From positions 1 through 31,416 of IMG/VR virus record IMGVR_UViG_3300013131_000157: a stretch of DNA of 31,416 bases. One strand, 5' to 3'. Shown here in pieces: positions 9,410 through 15,942 of the stretch. Source of the DNA: a virus. The notes below the pieces were generated by a model. It had not been told where the DNA came from. It saw only the letters and a list, made by a program, of their open reading frames with translations, and searched no databases. Each line of letters opens with the position of its first letter. Position 1 is the first letter of the stretch. The translations under genes were made by a program, and so were the position numbers.

Positions 9410-9538
9410 TTGCAAGCCATAACAACAAAACATGTTATTCTCGTATTGTCAGTAGATGAATAGTTTACTGTGACTGGGTGCTTACCTAAGTCGTATAACG
9501 ATTACAACCACCCAACACATTCCCCAGGAGGGATTCAA
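9410..9538 (+). promoter_or_regulatory. Capsid gene leader with candidate promoter and inverted repeat
   Basis: This is a 129-base gap without a gene. TTGCAA (9410-9415) and TGTTAT (9433-9438) are 17 bases apart and could be a promoter. The second hexamer is also the right arm of an inverted repeat, ATAACA (9419-9424) with TGTTAT. If this promoter is used, the capsid mRNA has a leader of roughly 95 bases. It ends in AGGAGGG (9526-9532), 7 bases before the ATG at 9539, one of the strongest ribosome binding sites in the window. Confidence 0.45.
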
Positions 9539-10858
9539 ATGTCTGATGACATTCGCCTTCGCGAACTGCAAACCGCACTTCGCGAAAAGATGACAGACAA
9601 CAAGACCATCGCCGACTCTTTCAAAGTTGAAGACGGCACGGTTGTTGTTTCTGCCGAACAAAAGAGCGCGTTCGACCGCAACATGTCGGACATCCGCGAA
9701 ATCAAGAGCCTGATTGAAGGCATGGAGAGCATGCGCGATGCAGAGAAGTGGGCTTCACAGCCCGCCTCTGAGTCGGTCGCAAGCGCCGCCGCTCAGCCAG
9801 TTCAGCAACTGACCTCGCGTGAAATCAAGAGCATCGGTGATGCGTTCCTCGCTTCAGAGGAGTTCAAGTCCCTGAAGTCAGGTCGCAATGGCGCGAACAT
9901 GCCTGCCCCGTTTGAGTACAACGTGAAGGATGTCTTCACGAGTATGCCAACTGGTCCGGCGTCGCCACTTTCGTCGGTTGAGCAGTTCGGTACGTTCCAG
10001 CGCGACCCGATGGTCGTTGCCCCGACTCGTACCCGTCGCGTCCGCGACCTCTTCCCGAAGCGCACCACCAACGCTGCCGTGATTGAGTACTTCCGTCAAA
10101 TCGGCTACACCTCCCCGTCTGGCATGACGCCTCCGACCAACAACGCGGCAACTGTTGCTGAGCGCTCGGGTTCGCCCGCAGTGTTCGCCACCAAGCCGCA
10201 GTCGGGTCTGAAGTTCACTGGACATCAGGCACCGGTTCGTACGATGGCTCACTGGGAAGCCGCTCACCGCAATGTCCTTGCCGATGAGCCGCAACTCCGT
10301 AGCATCATCGACAACGAACTGATGTACGGTCTGCGCCTCCTTGAGGACACCCAAATCCTCAACGGTGACGGAACGGGCGAGAACCTTGAAGGTGTTCTCA
10401 ACACCACCGGCATCCAGACCTACTCGTGGTCTGCAGGTGGCGTGGGCGACCTCAAGGCGGATGCAATCCGTCGTGCGGCAACGCTCTCGTTCCTCGCGTA
10501 CTACGAGCCGACGGGCGTCGTGATGCACCCGAACGACTGGGAGGACATTGAACTGTCCAAGGATGACAACGGTCAGTACCTCGTTGCTGTGTCGGTCGCC
10601 CTTGGTGGTCAGCCTCGCCTGTGGCGCATCCCTGTTGTGGACACACCCGCAATCGCAGAAGGCACCGCACTTGTCGGCGCATTCGGCACCGCGGCGCAAA
10701 TCTACGACCGCGAGACGGCGAACATCCGCATCAGCGAGCAGCACGCAGACTTCTTCGTGCGTAACGCAATCGTGATTCTTGCCGAGCAGCGCCTTGCGCT
10801 TGCTGTCAAGCGTCCGGAAGCGTTCGTCGAAGTCACGTTTGACGGTGCACCTGCCTGA
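9539..10858 (+). CDS. Major capsid protein, HK97 fold, 439 aa
   Basis: Forms the icosahedral shell. The first ~110 residues are a charged helical segment resembling the HK97 delta/scaffold domain, usually removed by the head protease. The body follows the Phage_capsid family pattern: an N-arm, then VRDLFPKRTT, a glycine/threonine-rich E-loop region, FTGHQAPVRTMAHWEAAHRN, LLEDTQILNGDGTGENLEGVLN, a VVMHPNDWEDI A-domain helix and a C-terminal beta segment. Start ATG 9539 is fixed by AGGAGGG; an upstream in-frame GTG at 9470 would bypass that site. GC content and C-ending codons are clearly higher than in neighbours, as expected for the most expressed gene. A strong terminator follows. Family assignment is confident. 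Confidence 0.93.
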   Translation: MSDDIRLRELQTALREKMTDNKTIADSFKVEDGTVVVSAEQKSAFDRNMSDIREIKSLIEGMESMRDAEKWASQPASESVASAAAQPVQQLTSREIKSIGDAFLASEEFKSLKSGRNGANMPAPFEYNVKDVFTSMPTGPASPLSSVEQFGTFQRDPMVVAPTRTRRVRDLFPKRTTNAAVIEYFRQIGYTSPSGMTPPTNNAATVAERSGSPAVFATKPQSGLKFTGHQAPVRTMAHWEAAHRNVLADEPQLRSIIDNELMYGLRLLEDTQILNGDGTGENLEGVLNTTGIQTYSWSAGGVGDLKADAIRRAATLSFLAYYEPTGVVMHPNDWEDIELSKDDNGQYLVAVSVALGGQPRLWRIPVVDTPAIAEGTALVGAFGTAAQIYDRETANIRISEQHADFFVRNAIVILAEQRLALAVKRPEAFVEVTFDGAPA

Positions 10859-10884
10859 TAACGGCTGACGCCGTTCAAAGCGTC

Positions 10885-10935
10885 GCCCCCGCCAAGACCC
10901 AGAAACATTGGGTTGAGGCGGGGGCTTCGCTTTTT
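10885..10935 (+). terminator. Rho-independent terminator after the capsid gene
   Basis: A 9-bp perfect outer stem, GCCCCCGCC (10885-10893) with GGCGGGGGC (10917-10925), encloses a 5-bp inner stem ACCCA/TGGGT (10897-10901, 10909-10913). A T-rich tract TTCGCTTTTTAT follows. It sits 26 bases after the capsid stop and should end or attenuate the capsid transcript. Confidence 0.9.
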
Positions 10936-10939
10936 ATGG

Positions 10940-10945
10940 GATAAT
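10940..10945 (+). promoter_or_regulatory. Candidate -10 box for the HDxFGH gene
   Basis: GATAAT lies 7 bases before the ATG at 10953. No clear -35 box is present. The spacing would give a leaderless mRNA, matching the pattern at several other starts in this window. There is no Shine-Dalgarno sequence for this start. Confidence 0.4.
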
Positions 10946-10952
10946 TACTGTG

Positions 10953-12512
10953 ATGTCTGACGAAATTCGCATAAAAATTCTTGGACTAAACATCGGCAAT
11001 ATACGACGTGTTGCGCTTGGCGGAAAACCCAAATTTCCCAAGGATGGAGATGGTGACGGAATGTTCACCATGCCGGGTAGTGACGAGGACAAAACACCCC
11101 TTGTTACCGCACTTCGTTATGCCATCAACAGTCTTCGTAGTTTTCGTATAAAAAAATTTGAATTAAGACAAGATAGTCCACAAAAATCGGAAGTTGTTCG
11201 CAAATGGCTAATTGAGGCAAAGTCTGGTGGTTTCACTGCAGACAGAAATCTCAAAATGGATGTTAAGCAAGGCATATCGGTGGGCAGGAATAAGCACGGT
11301 ATGTCGGTGGATATGGATAAGGTTTTTGATGAAAATGGCGAGGTTCGCGAGGATGCGATTGACCGCGTGATTGCATGGATGGAATATCACGGGGAAAGAA
11401 TTTTTGACGAACCGCTAGAGGGTGCGAGGCAAGTTGGGATTGGGGCTTGGGTTGAGAAAGGGATGTTTTATATTGATGTTGTTGACATCTATGAGAACAA
11501 TGAACAAAACAGGGAACGGGCTTACGAGTTGGGTAAAGCGCAGAATCAAAAGTCAATTGCTTTTCTTGAGAGGTTGTGGAGGGCTAAAGAAACAAACGAA
11601 AAAGAGGACTGGGACAACGCTTTTTTGACAACCGATGGCGATGGGGCAGATACGATTCCTTGGTATACCTTTGACCCGATAGTAGAAATGATGCGGTCAA
11701 AGAGAAAACCATCTGCCGCTAATGCCAAACCCGCCATTGTGGAACCCAAGAATATGGATAGAACTGGTCCTGAGAATGTGACCATGCAATTGGCTGAGCC
11801 CATTCCAATGTTTGCCAAACATTTGAATGGTGATTTCAGTGATGTTGTAGCAGTTGCGCCCGAGAAAAGACAACGAATTGCCGACCATTACGACTTACAG
11901 CCAGAGGTTGATGAAAAAGCAAAGAAAGCGTATGACGAACTCAAAGAAGAAGTTGAGCGTCAATTTGAAATGCTGAGAGAAATGGGTATAACCGTAGAGT
12001 TTGTGGACTACGACCCCTATGACGGATTCCATTCAATGCGAAAAGATGTTGTTGAGAACAAGCGTCTGAAGGTTATGAAAACATCGGTGACTGGTTCTCA
12101 TCCATATTGGGATGACGACACAAACGACAAATTTAGGGCTGTTCACGATGTATTTGGACATCTTGCCACAGGGCGTGGGTTTGACCGACATGGGGAGGAG
12201 GCGGCGTATCAGGCTCACAAGTCAATGATGCCCGAATCGGTTCATGGTGCTCTGGCAATGGAGACAAGGGGGCAAAACGCCTTTGTTTTGGCGAGGGGTG
12301 ATTTTCCCAAACAGAAGGCAGGAATATTGCCTGACGAACTTGCCAAGCGTCTCCGTGGTTCGTCGCGCTCACAAATAGAGGGAATGATTACAGCAGATGA
12401 TGACAATTTGTATGAAATGGGCGGCTCTCACCATATTTCTGGCGGTCGTTATTTCAAGAACAACAGGACAGGTTCTAAACAACTTTCTTTTCGTATAATA
12501 GTGGTTGGGTGA
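10953..12512 (+). CDS. Two-module phage protein with DGDGDG loop and HDxFGH motif, 519 aa
   Basis: Residues 31-46 carry DGDGDG followed by a Pro/Asp-rich stretch, resembling a partial calcium-binding loop: Asp at 31, 33 and 35, but Gly rather than Glu at loop position 12. Residues ~90-225 resemble a module of unknown function recurrent in phage morphogenesis proteins (SVDMDKVF, GIGAWVEKGMFYIDVVDIY, KAQNQKSIAFLERL). Residues ~350-480 hold FRAVHDVFGH, GFDRHGEEAAYQAH and METRGQNAF. H398 and H403, with a downstream Glu, could ligate a metal, recalling the HDxxGH motif of aromatic amino acid hydroxylases; this is analogy, not proof. ATG 10953 is preferred to the in-frame GTG at 10950 because of the -10 box. 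Confidence 0.78.
   Translation: MSDEIRIKILGLNIGNIRRVALGGKPKFPKDGDGDGMFTMPGSDEDKTPLVTALRYAINSLRSFRIKKFELRQDSPQKSEVVRKWLIEAKSGGFTADRNLKMDVKQGISVGRNKHGMSVDMDKVFDENGEVREDAIDRVIAWMEYHGERIFDEPLEGARQVGIGAWVEKGMFYIDVVDIYENNEQNRERAYELGKAQNQKSIAFLERLWRAKETNEKEDWDNAFLTTDGDGADTIPWYTFDPIVEMMRSKRKPSAANAKPAIVEPKNMDRTGPENVTMQLAEPIPMFAKHLNGDFSDVVAVAPEKRQRIADHYDLQPEVDEKAKKAYDELKEEVERQFEMLREMGITVEFVDYDPYDGFHSMRKDVVENKRLKVMKTSVTGSHPYWDDDTNDKFRAVHDVFGHLATGRGFDRHGEEAAYQAHKSMMPESVHGALAMETRGQNAFVLARGDFPKQKAGILPDELAKRLRGSSRSQIEGMITADDDNLYEMGGSHHISGGRYFKNNRTGSKQLSFRIIVVG
12494..12499 (+). promoter_or_regulatory. Perfect TATAAT -10 box
   Basis: A consensus TATAAT inside the last codons of the preceding gene. Transcription would start near 12506, ten bases before the small ORF at 12516. 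No convincing -35 box is seen at 17-18 bases. Confidence 0.4.
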
Positions 12513-12515
12513 TGT

Positions 12516-12677
12516 ATGGCTGACAGTAAGAACCGTTTCGTCTTCCGAAATAGCAACATTCCAAAAAACTATTGGACGATGACCACCGAGCAAAAACGGG
12601 AATGGGTCAAACAGTTTCTGCAAACTTTCAGCGGAAATGAAGAAGTCAAAAAACGCTCCAATGGCAATAGCGAGTGA
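12516..12677 (+). CDS. Small basic protein, 53 aa
   Basis: A short ORF beginning MADSKNRFVF and ending at TGA 12675-12677. It contains an IPKNYW turn, then a charged amphipathic helix (TEQKREWVKQFLQTF). It begins 3 bases after the preceding stop and lies behind a consensus TATAAT. No strong ribosome binding site is visible. The composition looks coding: balanced, soluble and Lys/Glu-rich. Function is unknown. Confidence 0.55.
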   Translation: MADSKNRFVFRNSNIPKNYWTMTTEQKREWVKQFLQTFSGNEEVKKRSNGNSE

Positions 12678-12694
12678 AGAACTTTATTTTGTGA

Positions 12695-12700
12695 GATAAT
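12695..12700 (+). promoter_or_regulatory. Candidate -10 box upstream of mini-ORF and thermonuclease
   Basis: GATAAT sits 6 bases before the ATG at 12707, the same arrangement as GATAAT before 10953. It predicts a leaderless transcript covering the mini-ORF and the thermonuclease. Confidence 0.38.
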
Positions 12701-12706
12701 TGACGA

Positions 12707-12835
12707 ATGTTTATTCGTCTATGGTTTTACATAATTTCGTTGTGGTACAGAATGAATATCCACATCAGCGATATCCGTATCAGACGAATAGATGCATCAA
12801 TCATGAAACAGGACCTAGGTGATAAAGATGAGTGA
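12707..12835 (+). CDS. Putative mini-protein, 42 aa, coupled to the thermonuclease
   Basis: A short ORF with a hydrophobic, aromatic N-terminus (MFIRLWFYIISLWYRM) that could be a membrane helix, then a charged tail. It is supported by a -10-like box 6 bases upstream and by its stop overlapping the thermonuclease start by 8 bases. It could be a leader peptide or a chance ORF. No function can be assigned. Confidence 0.35.
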   Translation: MFIRLWFYIISLWYRMNIHISDIRIRRIDASIMKQDLGDKDE

Positions 12836-13232
12836 ACGATTTTGGTACGGTGCCAAACCGCTAAAAGTTATTGATGGCGACACTATTGATTTGATAATTG
12901 ACCTTGGATTCAATATCCACCACAAGATTCGTGTCCGTCTTTATGGTGTGAATGCACCCGAGTCACGAACGAAAGATGCGGCGGAAAAACAACTCGGTTT
13001 GAAAGCGAAATCATTCACTTCTGATTGGCTTACAAACCATCAGTGGGTTTATGTGAACACAATTCCCGACAAAAACGACAAGTATGGTCGCATTCTTGCC
13101 CGCATCTTCTCGTCAGACAAAGTGAATGACCCCAAAACGGCTTGCCTGAACACGGACATTATCCAAGCGGGCTATGCGCGAGAGTATTTTGGTGTTGGTG
13201 ATAAGACTTGGGAAGAGTTTAAAACTAAGTAA
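12828..13232 (+). CDS. Thermonuclease (staphylococcal nuclease-like), 134 aa
   Basis: A calcium-dependent nuclease of the SNase family that cleaves DNA and RNA. It shows the VIDGDTID metal site (D16, D18, T19), RLYGVNAPE with the catalytic Arg/Glu pair R37 and E45, and DKYGRILA with the second catalytic Arg R88. The Asp usually found in the VDTPE motif is Asn here, a common natural variant. There is no signal peptide, so it likely acts in the cell, perhaps degrading host DNA for nucleotide salvage. ATG 12828 is preceded by AGGTG. The stop is 1 base from the stop of the convergent minus-strand gene. Confidence 0.88.
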   Translation: MSERFWYGAKPLKVIDGDTIDLIIDLGFNIHHKIRVRLYGVNAPESRTKDAAEKQLGLKAKSFTSDWLTNHQWVYVNTIPDKNDKYGRILARIFSSDKVNDPKTACLNTDIIQAGYAREYFGVGDKTWEEFKTK

Positions 13233-13233
13233 A

Positions 13234-13488
13234 TCAGTTTTCGCGTTTAGCCCAACCCCTGTTGGTTGCACGCCATGATGACGGTGAGTGATTTGACTCT
13301 ACCGCTACACGATTATCGGGGTCTTCGTACAAGCGAATGATGTGGGTGCAGGGTTCGTCTTCTGACTCTTCTTCTCCTGCGGACATTGGGACACCGTCAT
13401 GGATTGCGCATACTGGTGGACCACACCAACCCTGCTCATAGCCGTACATCATCCATTCTTCCATGTCATTGAAGTCAGGTGCGCTCAT
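13234..13488 (-). CDS. Conserved actinophage-type hypothetical protein, 84 aa
   Basis: A small acidic protein with the segment GWCGPPVCAIHDGVP near residues 20-35, then an acidic linker and PCTHIIRLYEDPD. This combination of WCGPPVC-x2-HDG and a C-terminal Cys/His strand is familiar from many small actinobacteriophage proteins of unknown function. The two Cys and the His could bind a metal. The start overlaps the upstream stop by 4 bases (ATGA), indicating coupled translation within a four-gene minus-strand unit. Confidence 0.72.
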   Translation of the reverse strand: MSAPDFNDMEEWMMYGYEQGWCGPPVCAIHDGVPMSAGEEESEDEPCTHIIRLYEDPDNRVAVESNHSPSSWRATNRGWAKREN

Positions 13489-13754
13489 TTTTTGTATCCC
13501 TTGTTATTGCGCGTGATGTTGCGAATCGGTTCAGAGATTTCCGAAATCTTTTTCTGAAGGTCACCTACCGTACCCCGAAGACCGCTCCACTCAACATGTG
13601 TTTTTTGGTCAACGCGACGGACACCCGTCTGCACCTCTCGCATCAGTTTTCCGATGTCGTTCAGTTTTGTTTCCACGACATCAAGACGAGCGTTAAGTGT
13701 CGCGATTGTGTCTTCAAACTCTTGTTTGAATTTTTCAAATTCTTTCTCGGTCAT
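13485..13754 (-). CDS. Coiled-coil protein, 89 aa
   Basis: Almost entirely predicted helix with heptad-like spacing of hydrophobics across residues 5-70 (FEKFKQEFEDTIATL, LDVVETKLNDIGKLM), then a basic C-terminus ending GYKK. Not recognised as a known family. GAGGG lies upstream of the ATG as a probable ribosome binding site. It is the third of four genes read right to left from the 14.6-kb control region. It may be a small oligomeric adaptor; function is unknown. Confidence 0.65.
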   Translation of the reverse strand: MTEKEFEKFKQEFEDTIATLNARLDVVETKLNDIGKLMREVQTGVRRVDQKTHVEWSGLRGTVGDLQKKISEISEPIRNITRNNKGYKK

Positions 13755-13795
13755 TGGTCTTTTTCCCTCGGTTATATAAATCTACAGTATCGTGC

Positions 13796-14062
13796 CTATT
13801 CGGAAACATAACGAGTTTTATCAATTTGTTTGTTCGCCTTTGAAGCAATTGTTTCCCAAACATCGGGTCTGTTTTTCTTTACCCACCGAGCCGCGAGTTG
13901 TGCCCGTTTTGCCTGAAGTACAGCGTAATACCGTGCCGACCCCGAACCGTGTTCGGTTTGTCGGTACTTTTTCATGTATTCGCTAGCCGCCTTACGGCAC
14001 AGCGCACACCTGCACTTGCCATTCGTATAGGCGTTATATGTGCCGTGATTTGTTGCAACCAT
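13796..14062 (-). CDS. Small Cys/His-motif protein, 88 aa
   Basis: The N-terminus carries HGTYNAY followed by GKCRCALCRKA (H6, C17, C19, C22), a putative zinc-binding pattern seen in many small actinophage and actinobacterial proteins. A basic helical region rich in Arg, Lys and Ala follows. The probable role is DNA or RNA binding, but this is unproven. It starts 4 bases after the stop of the phosphatase gene and is likely co-transcribed with it. Confidence 0.68.
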   Translation of the reverse strand: MVATNHGTYNAYTNGKCRCALCRKAASEYMKKYRQTEHGSGSARYYAVLQAKRAQLAARWVKKNRPDVWETIASKANKQIDKTRYVSE

Positions 14063-14066
14063 GGGA

Positions 14067-14609
14067 TTATTCCCCTAGGAAGAAAGCGTTCAGAATTTTA
14101 AGTAAACGACCCGACTTGAACCCGAACAATCGTTCAAGGTGCTCAACGATGAGTTCGTTTGGTGAGAATGAACGCTTATATACATCGCTCAAAGTCTTGT
14201 CTTGTTCGTTCCCCCACCAATTGCGACGCGAAACAATGGGGTGATTATGCTTCAGCAAGTGGAAAGCCTCGTGTTCATTGAATCCGTTGGAGATTGCGAT
14301 TCCCCACGCCGTAGCGGTAGAGCGACTTATGCCAGCATGACAGTGGACAAGTAGATTTTCTCTACCGTGACCCCACCCAATCATCTCTCGGACATGCTCA
14401 AAAGTTGGAGCATCACCCCAATCGGGTGTCACGACATCATCAAATGTCACGATTTTGTGGTCAGGATGGTTAAAATCCTTGACCTCTGATTTGCTTGGAC
14501 CTGCGGTAAGAACGGAAGAGAACTCGTGACAAATCGCCCGAGACTCTTCTAGGTTCCTAACCGTAGGAAGAAGTAGTTGTCGTTGTGTTGTGTTGGTGCT
14601 ATTACTCAT
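14067..14609 (-). CDS. Dual-specificity/tyrosine-type protein phosphatase-like protein, 180 aa
   Basis: Contains the signature LLVHCHAGISRS: the nucleophile Cys 90 and phosphate-binding Arg 96 of the CX5R superfamily. An upstream Asp-rich loop (TPDWGDAP, D63 or D66) could supply the general acid. Length and layout fit a minimal dual-specificity phosphatase; the substrate could be phosphoprotein, nucleotide or lipid. ATG 14609 is chosen because TTGACA-17-TACACT places the transcript start almost exactly on it. ATG 14615 is too close to the -10 box, and a TTG at 14645 lies in the -35 box. It is the first gene of the minus-strand unit. Confidence 0.8.
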   Translation of the reverse strand: MSNSTNTTQRQLLLPTVRNLEESRAICHEFSSVLTAGPSKSEVKDFNHPDHKIVTFDDVVTPDWGDAPTFEHVREMIGWGHGRENLLVHCHAGISRSTATAWGIAISNGFNEHEAFHLLKHNHPIVSRRNWWGNEQDKTLSDVYKRSFSPNELIVEHLERLFGFKSGRLLKILNAFFLGE

Positions 14610-14616
14610 ATCCATA

Positions 14617-14645
14617 AGTGTACGGTCTTGAAATGCGTTTGTCAA
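14617..14645 (-). promoter_or_regulatory. Promoter of the phosphatase unit, predicted leaderless
   Basis: On the minus strand a consensus TTGACA (14645-14640), a 17-base spacer and TACACT (14622-14617) form a good sigma-70-type promoter. The expected +1 is near 14610, next to ATG 14609. Confidence 0.7.
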
Positions 14646-14660
14646 CCCCCCAAAAGACCA

Positions 14661-14678
14661 AATTACAAGCCTGTAATT
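14661..14678. repeat. Perfect inverted repeat, candidate operator 1
   Basis: Arms AATTACA (14661-14667) and TGTAATT (14672-14678) around a 4-base centre. It lies just upstream of the minus-strand promoter in the divergent intergenic region. Confidence 0.6.
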
Positions 14679-14687
14679 GTGTGACGG

Positions 14688-14711
14688 TTGACATTTATGG
14701 GTATCCCATAA
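14688..14711 (+). promoter_or_regulatory. TTGACA box abutting a 17-bp palindrome, candidate operator 2
   Basis: TTGACA (14688-14693) is followed after one base by the palindrome TTATGGG-TAT-CCCATAA (14695-14711). No good -10 hexamer sits 17 bases on, so the true promoter for the rightward genes is uncertain. TTGCAA-17-TAAGGT at 14716-14744 and TATAAA at 14767 are alternatives. GGTATC recurs at 14700, 14730 and 14783. Confidence 0.5.
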
Positions 14712-14795
14712 GGGGTTGCAAAATATCTAGGTATCAGTTAAGGTGTCTACCAACATCGGATATTCCTATAAACAGCAAATGAGGTATCAAACAAT

Positions 14796-15044
14796 ATGGA
14801 AACTACATACACAAAACTGCGTGAGCAGGTCGGTTCCCGTAGGGGGCGTAAGCCACTTCCCGACGCTGAGCGAAAGCAACGCATAGAGGCTCGCAAGGCT
14901 GAAAACCGTCAGCGCATGGAGGCTAAGCGTCGTGCTTGGTTTGTCCTTGAAAACAAATACAACAAGGAATTCAAGCGCATCTTTGAGGAAGAATTCCAAA
15001 TCCTGAAGAAGCAGAAGTACTCAGTAAACAACAAAAAGCGATAA
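14796..15044 (+). CDS. Small highly basic helical protein, 82 aa
   Basis: Very rich in Arg, Lys and Glu. The N-terminus has RRGRKPLPD, resembling an AT-hook-like DNA-binding tail. One long charged helix follows, containing ENKYNKEFKRIFEEEFQ. Not recognised as a named family. GAGG lies 11 bases before the ATG, a little far. It is the first gene to the right of the divergent control region, where phages often place small early regulators or host-takeover proteins; that role is inference. Confidence 0.62.
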   Translation: METTYTKLREQVGSRRGRKPLPDAERKQRIEARKAENRQRMEAKRRAWFVLENKYNKEFKRIFEEEFQILKKQKYSVNNKKR

Positions 15045-15048
15045 CCCC

Positions 15049-15534
15049 GTGACGAGGGCTTTACTTCTCAGGACCGACGGAACGCACCGAAGGGTTGACC
15101 TACCCGAAAAGAATGCGCATGTCACCGTGTCTCAACTCGTTGCTGATGGGGACGCATTTGATTGCGTACATGACCCAGAAAAGCGCATAAGAGGCTATCT
15201 CCATGACAGGGGTCTTCTTTTGGGACTTTCGGTCAACCCTGTGGCAAGCCTTTTGTTTAACATGAATCTCGTGGGAGATGTGCTTGTAACAAATCCCCAT
15301 AATCATAAAGGAGAAGCAGACGGGTACGACTACGACCTTGACGATAGGTGGTTTGACGGTAGAACTTTACTTACTTTCAAACAAATTAGCGCTGACGAAT
15401 CCATACGCGAGGCTCTTGAGGAAGATATCCGCAACATGGATTTTTCACATCATATGTTTTCTCTGACCGAAGAACAAATGAAAGAATATTTAGTTTCAGG
15501 TGAAATACCACCCGATGCAAGGCGTGTATCCTAA
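15049..15534 (+). CDS. DUF3846-like phage protein, 161 aa
   Basis: Starts with GTG four bases after the upstream stop; no internal ATG gives a better start. The central part (GYLHDRGLLLGLSVNPVASLLF, then LVGDVLVTNP) follows the pattern of the DUF3846 family: a strand pair around a Gly-Leu-x-Val-Asn turn, then a GDVLV strand. The C-terminal 50 residues are acidic and helical. DUF3846 members are common in phages and plasmids and have no established function. The assignment is from memory of the family pattern and is moderate. Confidence 0.62.
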   Translation: MTRALLLRTDGTHRRVDLPEKNAHVTVSQLVADGDAFDCVHDPEKRIRGYLHDRGLLLGLSVNPVASLLFNMNLVGDVLVTNPHNHKGEADGYDYDLDDRWFDGRTLLTFKQISADESIREALEEDIRNMDFSHHMFSLTEEQMKEYLVSGEIPPDARRVS

Positions 15535-15549
15535 ACCACTTATTTCAAC

Positions 15550-15555
15550 TATTAT
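15550..15555 (+). promoter_or_regulatory. Candidate -10 box, leaderless arrangement
   Basis: TATTAT ends 6 bases before ATG 15562. There is no clear -35 box and no Shine-Dalgarno for this start. Confidence 0.38.
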
Positions 15556-15561
15556 TGCTGT

Positions 15562-15861
15562 ATGAGTGATGAATACTTGTACGGTGACTACCGTATTATT
15601 AGGGCTGACCGCATGCCGTGCCCTGTTTGTGGTCACCCGACAGGTGACTGCAAGCCCCATCAACAAGAATCACCCATCCAAAACCCGATAGGAACGGGAT
15701 TGTTTCCGTCTTTGGACAAACAAACAAAGATTATGTTAGAAGAAGACATACTTGAAGAACGAATCATGTACGGAAATGTAAAGATAAAAGTGATTAAGTT
15801 TCACAAAGGGCAAATGATAACTGTTGCACAAGCACGAGAACACGGATTGTTGAACGAATAA
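15562..15861 (+). CDS. Small zinc-ribbon-like protein, 99 aa
   Basis: Residues 20-33 contain CPVCGHPTGDC-x2-H (C20, C23, C30, H33), a likely zinc knuckle typical of small actinophage proteins. The rest is an acidic helix (EEDILEERIMYGN) and a strand-helix ending resembling FHKGQMITVAQAREHGL, a motif seen where small proteins bind nucleic acid or protein partners. Function is unknown. It precedes the ribonucleotide reductase by 81 bases, which include the reductase promoter. Confidence 0.66.
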   Translation: MSDEYLYGDYRIIRADRMPCPVCGHPTGDCKPHQQESPIQNPIGTGLFPSLDKQTKIMLEEDILEERIMYGNVKIKVIKFHKGQMITVAQAREHGLLNE

Positions 15862-15874
15862 CACTCAAATCGGC

Positions 15875-15903
15875 TTTACTGAAACACTTCGGTGGGGTAC
15901 AAT
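15875..15903 (+). promoter_or_regulatory. Promoter of the ribonucleotide reductase gene
   Basis: TTTACT (15875-15880), a 17-base spacer and TACAAT (15898-15903). The expected start near 15910 gives a ~33-base leader before ATG 15943, with GAAAG 9 bases before the ATG. Confidence 0.6.
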
Positions 15904-15942
15904 GTTTCTTTCCCCGAACAACCCAAATCCGAAAGTTGCGTT

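Noticed and set aside
9490-9505. TCGT-ATA-ACGA palindrome in the capsid leader
   Set aside because: Four-base arms are too short to support an operator or hairpin claim.
9878-10744. A 288-residue minus-strand ORF opposite the capsid gene
   Set aside because: The capsid protein reading is unambiguous. The antisense frame is open because of GC-rich third positions and has an Arg/His/Val-rich shadow composition.
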